Shown in pieces: positions 51,757-64,000 of a stretch of DNA of 64,000 nt. The notes under the pieces are model-generated. The model did not search any database and was not told where the DNA came from. It worked only from the letters and a program-made list of their open reading frames with translations. Where the stretch lies: assembly GCA_963691705.1 (NCBI GenBank), contig OY829546.1, positions 5,838,001 through 5,902,000 on the forward strand. The letters are read 5' to 3'. This DNA comes from Viola odorata (lineage: Eukaryota; Streptophyta; Magnoliopsida; Malpighiales; Violaceae). The position numbers and the translations under genes were made by a program. Within the stretch, counting starts at the first letter, position 1; the number at the start of each line of letters is the position of its first letter.

Positions 51757-52237
51757 AGTAAAATTGATTAGTATGAACAATTATAATTAGGTACTGATAA
51801 TTATGTTACAACTGATGTGCTAAATCTGCTACCAACACCAAGTTCAGAACAACCTTAGTTTTGGTCCAAAAGCTTACCCTTGTGTTTCAGAAAGTGCACT
51901 GCTGTGCAGCATTCTGGCAACCGGATGCATGGCTAAGGAATAATCACTTGAAACACTACAAGCTCACAACAAATATCCAAGCAAAAGTAAAATCTCGAAA
52001 CAGCCATGATTACAGTAAAATGCTTCAGATGGGGAAATGTCTCAGGACAATACTAGTGTTTCTGTAAATTCCGAACAATGACTCTTAATACAGGTGTCAA
52101 ATACAGATTGCATTAAATGGAGGTCGCGAAAAACTAAATCCAGAACAATACATTTGTCTGATGTCCTAGAGCAAACTCCAGCTTCTACTACTTGTGTTTG
52201 ATGTGAGCATAGGTAATAACATGGACTATGAATAAAT

Positions 52238-53527
<1,290 letters not shown>

Positions 53528-53604
53528 TCTTTCTTCTTCCTAGGTTTTCCTTCTCTACTCGGCAAGAACTTCTGGACGAAAAGAAAAAAGATTGCTTTTA
53601 AAGC

Positions 53605-53700
53605 CCTAAGCCAGAAGCGTTAACTACGTAGATACGTATTTTGGGCCGTCGACTTTCAGTTTGTTTGAATAGGTAGAGTTGTGGGCCTTGTGGCCCGTAT
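53605..53700 (-). promoter_or_regulatory. RPB5 core promoter motifs
   Basis: Upstream of the RPB5 start are AAAGCCCTAAGCC (telo-box-like), TTGGGCCGTC and GTGGGCCTTGTGGCCCGT. Telo-box plus GGCCCA-type motifs are common for housekeeping transcription and translation genes in plants. No TATA box is evident. Confidence 0.5.
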
Positions 53701-53767
53701 TCTTTTCTTTTATTTGTTCACATCTCACATTTTTATTCTCACCATGTCTTTATTTAGGAGTTTAGTA

Positions 53768-54964
53768 CTCCCTCCGGTCCGAAATAAACGTCGTTTTGCT
53801 ACTGAGCACGTGGATTAAGGCAATGATTGGTGGGAAGAAAACGAGGCATTTTTTTGACCATACTACCCCCAACCTCCCTTGCTATTTACAACTAATGGTT
53901 GGCTCAATTCTGAGAGTTGCTGGCTTGAAACCGGCTGGGTTGATGCATATTGATGGCTTGAAACCGGCTGGGTTGATGCAAGTTGATGGCTTGGGGAGAT
54001 GGAAGACGGAGACTCGGCTTGGCTAGGTCACGGGCTTGGCCTAGCAGATTTGAGCATCAATGCAATTCCATATATAGTTGCTTCTACTTTTACATTTCCA
54101 AACGAGTTTTTATTTGATGAATAATCATAATAGGCCATTAAGTATAGATTATGCACTTAAAATTTTACTTTATTTACTTTATAAAATTTTACTTTATTTA
54201 TTTTATAAAAAATTCGGATCAAACCCGAAATAATTTATTTATTTCTCATGTTCTTTTTAAGTTTTTATTTATTGATAATATAGTATTTTTTCTATTTTTA
54301 TTTCGTATCATTTTTTTTATTCTATTTTATTTCACATTTTGGTATTTTCTGTTCGAATTTTTATCAATTTTGAGTAAAATTTCTCGTCCCGATTAGCTCG
54401 AATCGAATAAATAAATAGGAAACTCTAATTTACCATTGTGCCATTATTAATTAATTTGGTACAAGTTACTGTTCACCTTCTTCCACCTCTGCCTCGTTCA
54501 CCTTCTTCCTCCTCTCCTCCACACAAACTCAACCAAATCATCCTACCACCACTCCTCTGGCTCAATTAAATCCAATTTCAAGTCCCCTCCCAAATTAATT
54601 CCAATTCCAATTCCAATTCCAACCCCCTACAATCAATTAAATTCATCCAAATCACCATAAAAAATCACCCCAACTGCACTAGATCCACCCAAACCAAACA
54701 GGCACCTAAACCAAAAATGAAAAAGAAAGGAGAAAATGAAAATTGAAAAGGTTCCGTTCCCCCCCAAATTTTCTAGATTCAAACACAGAAAGAGGGAATC
54801 GAGGAAGGCAGTCGAAGCCGAAGCCGAAGTCGAAGCCGTCGTCGTCACCAGCGCAGGCAGGCAGGGGCACCCTCGTCTTCTCCAGCCTTCGGGATCGCAG
54901 AACGACATTTATTTCGGGCCAAGCTTCCTGTGCTAAAACGCTCTTTGTAACGAGGCAGAGGGAG
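53768..54964. mobile_element. 1.2-kb non-autonomous element with Stowaway-like ends
   Basis: TA flanks (53766-53767 and 54965-54966) and matching termini: left CTCCCTCCGGTCCGAAATAA, right (reverse complement) CTCCCTCTGCCTCGTTAC, with an inner CCCGAAATAAATGTCGTTCT that pairs with CCGAAATAAACGTCGTTTT on the left. It is longer than a usual MITE. The interior contains a 33-bp tandem repeat (53921-53986), an AT-rich core and a Pro/Ser-codon-like C/T-rich tract (54480-54640). No transposase is recognisable. The insides may include captured host sequence. Confidence 0.65.
53921..53986. repeat. Two copies of a 33-bp tandem repeat
   Basis: The unit contains GGCTTGAAACCGGCTGGGTT and repeats with 2-3 differences, followed by a partial third start (TGGCTTGGGG). 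In one frame it encodes an 11-residue repeat, GLKPAGLM(H/Q)(I/V)D. It is GC-richer than its surroundings and lies within the 1.2-kb element. Confidence 0.85.
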
Positions 54965-55706
54965 TAATTTACTACCTTAACAATATTTAAATCTTATAAA
55001 ATATTTTAAATAAACGTAACGTTTAGCATATATTTACATTTCTGGTTTGCAATCAACCTATTTTGTAATAAAATAACAATCAATTAATTAATAATAAATC
55101 TTGAATATTTCAAAATTAAAAAGAAAACATAAATAAATAAATTGTAAAGAGTTATAACATTTTACATATTTTTTAATCTTTTCATGTCTCTTTTTTAAGA
55201 AAGATAAATCTTCCCAAAAACAATTAAATAAAATATTCGCAATCTTCTCTCATGGATGAATATCTCCCAAGACACTTTTGTGGAATTAAAAAGAAAAATA
55301 ATAACCAAAGAAACGAATTCTGTTTTTTTATACTAATTTAACCAAAGAAAACATTCACTCAAAAGTCAAAACTGGAGTTGATGATCAGGTAAGTAGCTAG
55401 ATTCTCCATTTACCAAAACAAACAAATAATTTACACAAACTTGTGTGGGTTTGATCATCCAGAAATCAGATTACAAGAGATAGCAGGAGAGGACAAACCA
55501 TTAAATGCTACTACTTTTCAAGCTTACTACGATCATGTTCTTCTAAGAACAAATCTTGGTACATTCTCAAACATAAGCGAATAAGAAACATTAGGCCCCG
55601 ATTTTCAGACCCGTTAGAAGCTTTCAACTAGCTGATCCGCGAGCTCCATCATTAATTTGCTGTGAGCAAAGACATTTCGATTGAGGTGGAAGTAACAAAA
55701 GCCGTA
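54965..55706. other. Intergenic AT-rich sequence and Aux/IAA 3' UTR
   Basis: The left half is featureless AT-rich DNA. From about 55400 to 55706 it is probably the 3' UTR of the leftward Aux/IAA gene. No gene was found. Confidence 0.5.
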
Positions 55707-58371
55707 CTAGTTGCGATTCTTGCACTTCTCCATGGCTCTTGGTGCTGAAACATTGATAGTTAGGTTCTCAACCGGAAAGAACAGAAGGAGAATGGATTCT
55801 CTAATTCTAAATGAAAGGAAATAATCTCAGCCTTCAAACGCAAACGATCTAAAAACTACATGCAATGCTAATTCCGAATATTAACACACATTCGCTGCTT
55901 AACAATAGTGCGTATGGCCACATCTACAGAGTGATTTCCCAGCATAAAAAAATTGGTATGGTATGGTATGGTTTCATTACGTTAGAATATCTCTGGTGAT
56001 TAGAGTGAAACTAAAACAATACCTAGGCCAATCGCATCAGTACTCTTCATGATCCTCAGCCTCTTGCAAGATTCAGTGAACATCCTGCAACAACATGGAC
56101 TCTATTAAAAGTAGGAAGAATCATCCCTGATATATTCATTTAAGCAATAGTGAAGGAATTATCGATAAATCAATAATAGAAACAGAAAGAGAAGCAATGT
56201 AGCAGCAGAATGGCAATCAAGGGCCCTTCTTTCCCAGCGAATTCGACTGGCAATCTGATCATTAGCCATTTCATCAGAATACCGATATTAATGCTAAAAC
56301 TGAAGGGCATTGTAGAATACTTTTTGGAACAAAATTTTACAAAAATGAAGATAAATGGCTGTTCAATTCATGAATAGAGAATTAGTAAAAACTGTAGACA
56401 GAATTTTTTTGCTAATATGTAATGGGATCGCATGGATTCTGTTCCAGCAAGATAGAAAAGATTAGCTTTCTCAAGTGAAAAAAAAAAAACTGCAGGCTAA
56501 CTGTCTTGATATGATGAAGTTGATAAATTTGTAACACTAAATGGATTATACATCCTGTAAAATTGATGACTCGAGAAGCTTTCTCTTATTGGATGCCAAT
56601 TCGTGGCATCGCACTACATAGAAATCAGGTAAGCTTTTGACAGTAACTGAATTCATCCGAACCAAGACACTAGTAGCGATTTTGCAAGGTGACAGCAACA
56701 GTTGAGAGTTAGAAATCATGCTTACTTCCACGGAACATCACCAACGAGCATCCAGTCACCATCTTTGTCTTCATAGGTAAGTACATACTCGGAACCATGC
56801 AGGAGATCCATTAAGCAACTCTCAGTCAAGCCATCTCGACCAGGAATTCCATGAGAACCGCATTGACCTGAACCAGCCATGAGAGTTAGCATCTTCCAGT
56901 AAGAGAAAGTTCACATGTACTTTTTCATTGGATAATTATGCTGTTAATATATTTTCTTCAGCTAACTAAGATCCAGAGAAACCATTTCCATCCTCCAAGT
57001 TGCTGAATAAAGAGTGTTTACCAATAGTAAAGCAGCTAAACATCTTTTCCAGCGCCGAAGAGAGTTCGGAATAGCTGCCATAGTTTCTGAGATCAGCTTT
57101 CCTCAGATAGGGAGCGCCATCCAAACACACTTTGACATACAAACACCCCGATCCTAACTTAGCTTCTGCATCGTCATCATTTCTCGCGGTATGAGAAGCC
57201 ATTGTATTCTTACGGAAGGAACGAATTGGTGGCCATCCCACAACTTGTGCTCTGTTATGAAAAAAAAATGCAAGAAAATTACGCTGCAATCTCAAAATAA
57301 GGATGGAGCCAAGCTAATTTGCTTTGTTTAATAATTAATAAATCTCAAAATCTGGTTTTCTTATGTTATCTGTATTCTTGAAAGAGCAATGATATTTAGG
57401 CAGAAAAAATGGGCAGAAAAAATGAGCAGATGGCAATTCTGTAAATAAAATGATCGTTTTATTTACAAAACTACCACCACATATTTACGAAACTGCCATC
57501 ACATATTTACAGAATTGCCATCTGCCCATTTTTTCTGCCCATTTTTCCTTCCAAAATATCATTTCTCTTCTTGAAAACAACATATAAGAAAGTAAGATAT
57601 GGAAGCACAGCTAAGGAACAATATACACAAATCATAAGCACAAACCAAAGGAAAAAAACTTATAAAAACAGAACACTCTTCTAAAAGCTAAAGAATATAG
57701 CAATAGCAGATGAAAATTCTTTCTTTTTTCCTTTGGTGGGAAAGGCTCTTAGAAATTCCTCCAATTCAGAAATCAGCAAAGAAAAGTTCTACACTCCACA
57801 ACTGAAATTACAGAAGCATTCCAAGACATGAAAAGCAAACAAAACAAATCCTGCTTTTTTATTAAAGAAAAATCAAGAAAAGAAGAGTGTGACATTACTT
57901 AGAAGCAGGAGCACCAGCAGCAGCAGCAATTTGACCTTTCTTCTCTGCCACCACTGCCTTAGGTGACTGTGGCAATCCATCCTTCCGACCCGGACCCGAA
58001 TCCGACCCATTAATCACTTTACCACCATTATTAGCTCCTCTTGGGGAGAAATCCGGATGGTGGTCGGATCCAGCATTACCAGAAAACACCCAATTGCCAC
58101 CAGAACCACCTTGAATTGCAACAGAGAAGCCTCTCTTAGCACCTGAAGACACAAAGCCATTGTTTTTGTTGCTGTTGAGTCCGATACTGAGCTGAGTTGG
58201 GCCCTCGTTACAGTCTCGCTCGGGCGACTCGGACCCGGGTAACCCGAGCCTCAACTCAGTAGCTTTCATGTTGAGTCCAACATTTGTTGGAACAGTTTTT
58301 TTAGAATTATCAGAGGTTTTCTTGGAAGTAACCTCTGATGAAAAACCTATGTAATCAAAGGGTGTAGACAT
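55707..58371 (-). CDS. IAA27: Aux/IAA auxin-response repressor (IAA27/IAA8/IAA9 type)
   Basis: Five exons: 57899-58371, 57022-57251, 56726-56867, 56023-56084, 55707-55744, giving 315 codons (314 residues), all in phase. Domain I has the TOPLESS-binding EAR motif TELRLGLPG (38-46). Domain II is the degron [14 protein letters not shown] (GWPP at 163-166), bound by TIR1/AFB in the presence of auxin. Domains III/IV form the PB1 fold ([17 protein letters not shown] from about 196; [19 protein letters not shown]), which binds ARF factors. The N-terminus [14 protein letters not shown] and the length fit the IAA27/8/9 clade. The product is a nuclear, short-lived repressor. Intron 1 (57252-57898) carries a foldback element. 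A TATA-like box lies about 205 bp upstream of the ATG. Confidence 0.94.
57382..57568. mobile_element. Foldback MITE inside Aux/IAA intron 1
   Basis: A long inverted repeat has its left arm at about 57382-57446 (GAGCAATGATATTT ... AGATGGCAATTCTGTAAATA) and its right arm at about 57503-57568 (reverse complement GAGAAATGATATTTT ... same end). About 56 bases separate the arms. Pairing is near perfect over the inner 45 bases, with small offsets outside. If transcribed with the pre-mRNA it would form a strong hairpin. The termini are not of the CTCCCTCC type, so this is a different family from the Stowaway-like copies. Confidence 0.8.
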
Positions 58372-58575
58372 GAAAAGAAGAACAGAATCAAGAAGAGAGG
58401 AGGGTTTTGGGTTTTGGGGTTTGAAATTTATGGTCGAGAATTAACAAAAGAGGTGAAAAAATGGTTGCCAAGAGCAAGAGCAAGAAAAGAGAAGAACAAA
58501 AGGTTGGTTCTTTTTGAGGGGTTATGTTTTGTTTTGTTGGTTACTACTCTGTGTACCTTTCGTCCACTTCACTTG

Positions 58576-58583
58576 TATATAAT
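58576..58583 (-). promoter_or_regulatory. TATA box of the Aux/IAA gene
   Basis: Minus strand ATTATATA(C), about 205 bp upstream of the ATG, which leaves a leader of roughly 175 bases. The consensus fit is good, but the location is unverified. Confidence 0.45.
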
Positions 58584-60901
58584 CCTTTAACTGTAATAAA
58601 TAAAATAAATAAAAAGAAAAAGAAATTAGTATAATGGAAAATTGGATGATAGTAAATTGACAGTTCGATTTTTGGGCTGCATTTTTTAACCATTTTCTTA
58701 AAAGTGCTCTCCAACGTCTAATCTTATTATTGAAATAAAATAAATAAAAAAGCCTAATCTTATTGTTCGAAAATAATATTAATAATAAAAATTATTTACT
58801 TGTAACAAAATATTAGTAAAATCTCGAATTTAAAATTATCTTTTTTTATGTAAAAAATAAAATCTTAAAATGAATTATAAAGATTCAAGGTTTTATATTA
58901 ATTTGTCAAATAATACATAGTTCCTAAGTCATTGGTTATCCACAGGAAGTAAAATATTATGCTACTAATATGAGCTCGGTTTGAATCTCTTGTTTTTTTA
59001 CAACTCCACAACATTCGTAATTAAAGATTAATTGTATTTTTTAATCTCATTTCAATATGATGTGGTTTCGAATGGAGTGACTTGAATCTAAAACCTTCAA
59101 ATATGATGTGGTCTCGAACTTCAAACCTGAATAAATAGCAGATAAACTCTTACGGAACATAAATAATTTGAGTCCTTTAATTTGGGGATTTGTTTTATTC
59201 TTCAGTTTAATAATAACCACTCTAATTAAGATTTTCTTGGTTCATTAATGAAAGTTCTTCCTCTAATCACTCTTTTGTGCTGTGCACAACGAAACAGGCC
59301 GACATGTCACAGAAAGTTATCCGGCAAGCTTTCCTCTCTCTTTTTCTGAAACTCATTTCACTCACTGCAGTTACAGTTGTACAACAAACAAAGCAAGCAA
59401 GCATGTAATAAAACCTCAAAGTGCGCTGATGATGCTAACGTGTGCGGTGTAAAAGCTGACGTGTACGACAGATGCTAAGATGCGCAGGGGATCATGGAAA
59501 TGGAATCCCAGAAAATGATGGAACAATGTATAATTTTGCTAAAAACGTCTCGGATTTTGAAACGTTTGGAGATACACAACGAAAGAAAATCTCTGCATGA
59601 AAATGCTTATAACAACAAACTCTATAATGTTTTTTTCTTTTTAGAGATTCTTTGGACCTTTTGTTGTATGGTTGCTGGTAGTGGTACTATGTTATTATTT
59701 TTAAAGAAACGCCGATTTGATATTTCTTCATTAAAATCTCGAAATTAACTGGTGAGTTTTTCTAATCGTTAGAATGCTGATTAAATTTTTTGGAGAATAT
59801 ATATAGTGTTATAGACAGTGAGGGGACTTGTTAAAGAAAGATGACACAAGACACTTTTAAATAATTTAAATCTGCATTGATCAATCAAGGGTTTTTTTTT
59901 GGGGGGGTGTGATTGAATTTTGTTTTATTATGTGGGGATGAAAGGGAACTGACCCTGCGTAGTGTAATATTTGTTTTTTGTACGTTTTATGTTGTGTTGT
60001 TGTTTGGGTTCGGTCGTTCTGATTTCTGAACACAAAAAATAAATTGTTACTTAGGTTTTCCCGTAAAATGTGCTACCTAGCTAGGGTTCTTCGTTGGGAT
60101 ATGTAATCAATGCCACAAGTTGGGTCCTAAATAATTGATGTCTCAATTTACCCAAAATCCAACCAGTAAAACTTCATTTTCAGAAATAACGTAAAAGTAC
60201 TTTATTTTTAGTTTATCTATATTGCGATGTTGAACTAAATCGATAAGAAACAGACTCAAATTCGAAATCTCGCGCTCACGAGTAAAAGAAAAGTAATGTT
60301 TGATAAATGGATTGATAGTATATGGATGATAATAGCGTCAAGAAATTAAAGTTTTGCACGGTTTTAAAGAAGTCCACTGGAATTGATGGGTTGTTGGGGG
60401 ACAAAATGGAGCTATCCATGCTGTGGAGTGGACTGCAAGCATTTCAAAACAAAACCCATGGTCTATTTTTCTTCTTTTTTTCACTTCTTCCCCTTTCTTT
60501 CTTTATAATTAATAATTTAGTCTATTTGGTGATTGAATGATGGTGGGTCTCGGACCAAAGGCAGAAAGTGCGTTTAGGATAGCAATTTTGAAAGTGGACT
60601 AAATAGGCAAATACATTATTGATTTATAGAAACATGTGTGTTGGACTTGCAAGTGCTATTTATTTGCTTTCTTATTTATTAATTTACTAGTTTTTTTTAT
60701 CTAATTTTTTTTTGTGTGGTTCATATGAGAAGTATTTTCTCTCTTTTTTTTTAATAAAAAAAGTTTGGAATTGTTAAGAATTTTTTTATTTCATATCGAT
60801 TTAGTTTTGATCTAAGTCGGCACACGTCTTGTGTTGCTGATTAAAAAAATGATTAATTTATTACTACTTTTCTTGTATTAATATTTAGTTGATAGTTACT
60901 A

Positions 60902-61122
60902 CTTCCTCTAATTTTTATTAATTGACGCGTATTGTTCATGTACGCATCTCAAGGAGGTTGGATATTTGACTCCAAAAAATTTCGTATTTTTTTCCTAACG
61001 TACGTTAATCCTTAACGTATGTCCGATAAAAAATTCGAGGTAAAATTGTCTCAAATAATGAATCATCCGACTTCTTTAATATGTATGTAAATAGCGAAAA
61101 TGTCAGTTAATAAAAATTAGAG
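60902..61122. mobile_element. Stowaway-like MITE, copy C
   Basis: The left end CTCTAATTTTTATTAATTGACG (after TA at 60900-60901 and CTTC) is inverted at the right as CTCTAATTTTTATTAACTGACA. The inner block TCGGATGATTCATTATTTGA (right arm, reverse complement) is shared with copies A and B. The left arm lacks part of that block, so this copy carries an internal deletion. The right terminal TA is lost or mutated. Confidence 0.75.
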
Positions 61123-62289
61123 TGACTACCGGTACTAAATTGGACCATGTCAAAGTCGGGACATAAGTATATAATTATTATTTATTAAACATGGAAAGAT
61201 GTATTGTGGCTGGGGAGTAGGTCCCACAAATAATGGAGTGGAATATTGCATTTGTGCCCGATTATCCTGACAAAGGGTTTCAAATTGTCAATTTTTAAAC
61301 AATTCTTTTGTTTACTAGTCGAACATAATTAATTAATGGACGTTTAGAATCTAAAATTTTATCCATAAATAATAAATATTTTAATTCAATCAATGTATTT
61401 TTTATCTCATTTATAAGTAAAGTGATGGGTTAGAATTTTAATAAAAAAATTTAAAAAAATTGTGAGCAACGTAAAATTTTAAAAGTGGGTCAAAATGGCT
61501 GTCATTGATAACACTTTTTTAGAATTTATTTATTTTCTTAAAATTTATACCTCTTTCCAAACGTTAATTAATTATAGACGGAGGAAATATTCGATAACCA
61601 AGCAAACATATATGTATATATATAAAGAAAAGCCATCATATATATAAAAATAACTCATCAACGTTCAAGTAACATGACAATTACACAGTAGATACTGAAT
61701 ACGGATAAAATTCAAATTTAAAAATATAGTGATTTGTCATTTTACACTTTACCGTCTTCCGGTACTTCACCTTCCAAACTTGGTAAAGGAAGTCTATCTT
61801 GATCATCAAATGATGAACAGTGGAAAGAAAAAAGAAAAAAAGGGAATCTCCAGAACGGCCCACAAAAGAAAAGATGGGCCCATATTGCCCAAAATTCTTG
61901 CCTCTTTGTGGACAGGACCCACAAAAGTCAAGTTATCGAGCAGTGTTTCAAAGAAAAGAGTATGTGTGTAGTGTGGTCACCCCACTTTCCCTTCATTTCA
62001 GACTCTTTTCTTCCTTCCTTCCCTTCTCATTTCCTTGCATTAATGCAATATTTGGCCGACCTCAACTACCATTTTTTTTTCTCCGTCTCTCCAAATATCA
62101 TTTTTCAGCCTCGACACTCTAATATCTGAATAAATTCTCGTTAGTTTGATTATAAATATAAAGAAATTACTTATTGAAAACATTTAATCTCTTACGGGAA
62201 GAGTATCGTGTGATTTTTAACATCTCCTACTTGATAGTGTCGTTTTTTTGGTGGGACCTATGTGCTCTGCACTTTAGTTACAGTGATCC

Positions 62290-62375
62290 CTCGTGGCTAA
62301 CAAGATAATGTGATAACCTAGTAGTTGCTTTTTAATCCTCCCCACTAAAAAATCAGGATTCCGATCCTTTTTCCC
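62290..62375 (+). repeat. tRNA-derived SINE-like fragment
   Basis: An A-box-like TGATAACCTAGTAGTTGC is followed about 30 bases on by the B-box-like AGGATTCCGATCC, then an A-rich stretch containing AAAAATAAATA. This is the layout of a degenerate plant SINE head. Confidence 0.45.
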
Positions 62376-62807
62376 CTTTGCAAAAATAAATACTCACTCA
62401 AGCATCAAGCATAATAGTAGTTGAATTTCTCACTGTAATGGTTGTCACACTCAAAGCCGAGTAGGAAGTTAAAGAGAAAAACCTTCCTTCTTTCGTGCCA
62501 TGGCAGCTAAGCCAAATTGCAGAGCAAAATGAGAGCACCAACTAAGTTCTGCTTATCATCGTCTTCTCAATGGCCAATTTAGCAACAAATTACGTACGAA
62601 TAATTCAAATAAAAAGTTTTTCACAGACTTTCTACCCTATTCAAAAAGCAGAATAATAAGAAATGGAACTCAGCAAATCAGTCAATTTAGTCTCATCCCA
62701 TTAGCAGTGACGATCGATTAAGAACCTCTTAAGAGGTCAACAAATAAAAAAAGAGAGGTCTCATTCTATTGAAAATAATAACAGTTGTTTTTTTGTTCAT
62801 AAATGGA

Positions 62808-62880
62808 AATGCAGACAAGGGAACTCGAACCCGAGACCTTGACATCCCTACAAACTACCGATGAGATACAAGCTCATTGG
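62808..62880 (-). repeat. tRNA-derived SINE-like fragment
   Basis: On the minus strand CCAATGAGCTTGTATCTCAT leads to CGGTAGTTTG and then an excellent B box, GGTTCGAGTTCC (plus strand 62820-62831). The sequence does not fold as an intact tRNA (no matching acceptor stem), so a SINE head or tRNA pseudogene is more likely. Confidence 0.5.
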
Positions 62881-64000
62881 TGAACAATAGCACAGCTGCA
62901 CATCAAACATACATGATCAAACAGAGGAAAAATCATGGACCGTCACAATAGTGCCAAACAATTTCTTCTGAACTACTTAGAAGATGGTCCTGGTTCAAAA
63001 TCAAAATCAAAACCAAAGGGTAAAAAACAGCACAAGTGTACCTGTATGAATGTATATAAGGAGAGTAATAATAGACCTTGGAGGTTGACAGTATGGATAA
63101 ATGATGTAGCTAGCCACTCTCATTATGTTTCTATCAGAAGTCCATACCTTCAAAACATGATGAATATTAAATGGTCAAACCTATTTAAATCTCATCCTTA
63201 AGTACGTAAACTATAAAAAGGAAAGATGGGGGCCAAGGTACTCAAAATGTGCAGGCAAGCATAGGTTACAACTATGACAATTGCACAAATCCTAGCAAAA
63301 AATTGGAGTTAGTACACTTACACTTGTTAAATGTTGCACCTATTAAAGCACCACCTTAGGTGGGTAGCTCTTGGCACATTAAAACCTTGTTAACACAAAA
63401 TCTTGTCAATGTCATCAATCAGTCAAAACCTAAACAAATTAATTGGTTATTGTAATCTTAAGCAAGACTAGTAGAAGATTAATGCAAGGTGAGAAAAATA
63501 GATTCCAGTACAGTAGTTACTTGCTCATAAATCCACAAAATATGTAGAATCAACAATATAATTACATAATATCATTAGTTTCAGAAAGCATTAAAAACTC
63601 AAAAAGTGATTCAGTAAAAGGAAACTAAAAGGTCATAGGATAGGAACAAATCTTCTTCTAAAGTATGCACCGCTCAAGTAGTAATGGAGTTTTTTTCTTC
63701 TTTTATTTTTTGAAAGGAAGTAGTCATGGAGATTTGATATGCGGTTTCTTGGAAATCATCTGACGCATATACCCCGTACATGATAATATTTGAACACTTC
63801 AATCGCTTCCAACCAAAATCTTTCCATCAATAAATGTCCATGATAAGCAAGAAAACAAGTTGTCACAGTATTTTTCAAAGAAACTTTTAATGATCAACTT
63901 TTTTTGTTTTTAGCCAGCAAGGCATTTCTTTGTTGATGGAATGAGTTATTCTAAACCTTAAACGAACCAGAAAATTTTATAATTTAAGGCCAAGGCCTTC

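Larger units (their letters stand above)
58584..64000. other. Right-hand intergenic region
   Basis: No supported protein gene. It contains Aux/IAA upstream sequence, a third MITE copy (60902-61122), SINE-like fragments (62290-62375 and 62808-62880), and AT-rich sequence. A possible SINE relic near 58935-58990 has GGTTTGAATCTC. The frame at 62935-63201 (+) encodes a basic peptide with no recognised relatives, and the frames at 59494-59748, 60322-60540 and 61729-62129 are likewise unsupported. Confidence 0.55.

Noticed and set aside
62808..62880. Intact tRNA gene on the minus strand
   Set aside because: There is a good B box, but no pairing acceptor stem and no clear anticodon arm, so it is called a SINE head or tRNA relic.
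62935..63201. 88-codon plus-strand frame starting MDRHNSAKQF
   Set aside because: No homologue is recognised, no splice or promoter support, and the composition is like the surrounding intergenic DNA.

Overview
This window is nuclear DNA from a dicot plant. The evidence is interrupted genes with GT-AG introns, AT-rich intergenic DNA full of short inverted-repeat transposons, and protein families found in land plants (Aux/IAA, XTH, SPEAR/TIE, plastid EF-Ts polyprotein, PP2C-cyclic-nucleotide-kinase fusion). I rebuilt gene models by hand from splice sites and reading phase. Eleven protein genes close in frame across all visible exons: ten complete, one running off the left edge. A twelfth locus is broken.

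Layout, left to right. 1-2292 (-): 5' part of a plant cGMP-dependent kinase/PP2C fusion gene. 2.3-7.5 kb: intergenic, with two copies of a Stowaway-like MITE and a LINE RNase H relic. 7495-11610 (+): plastid two-domain glyoxalase I. 12567-15478 (+): BIN3-type RNA methyltransferase with a Lys/Glu-rich repeat tail. 18793-22671 (-): casein kinase 1-like kinase, head to head with a TMEM234-like membrane protein gene (23330-23731, +). 24150-25507 (-): xyloglucan endotransglucosylase/hydrolase. 26317-28345 and 30088-32126 (-): tandem glyoxal-oxidase-like genes. 33949-35786 (-): SPEAR/TIE1-like EAR repressor. 36-43.5 kb: gene-poor AT-rich stretch with repeats and a 50-bp palindrome. 44524-48406 (+): plastid EF-Ts polyprotein. 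48972-50901 (-): METTL5-like N6-adenine methyltransferase carrying several inactivating lesions, with a MITE 29 bp before its ATG. 52238-53527 (-): RNA polymerase subunit RPB5. 53768-54964: a 1.2-kb element with Stowaway-like ends. 55707-58371 (-): Aux/IAA protein of the IAA27/8/9 type. 58.4-64 kb: intergenic, with a third MITE copy and tRNA-derived SINE-like pieces.

From memory, several genes (METTL5-like, TIE1, XTH26, CKL4, plastid EF-Ts, IAA27) have Arabidopsis counterparts clustered around At4g28830-At4g29080, so the 19-58 kb part may be a conserved syntenic block. This needs checking. The genes do not form one pathway. Cell-wall functions (XTH and extracellular copper-radical oxidases) sit together, but there is no operon-like logic. 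I found no convincing undescribed system. The best leads are the decayed METTL5-like gene, the intron-retention switch in the EF-Ts gene, uneven divergence between the two oxidase genes, and the foldback/palindrome structures.
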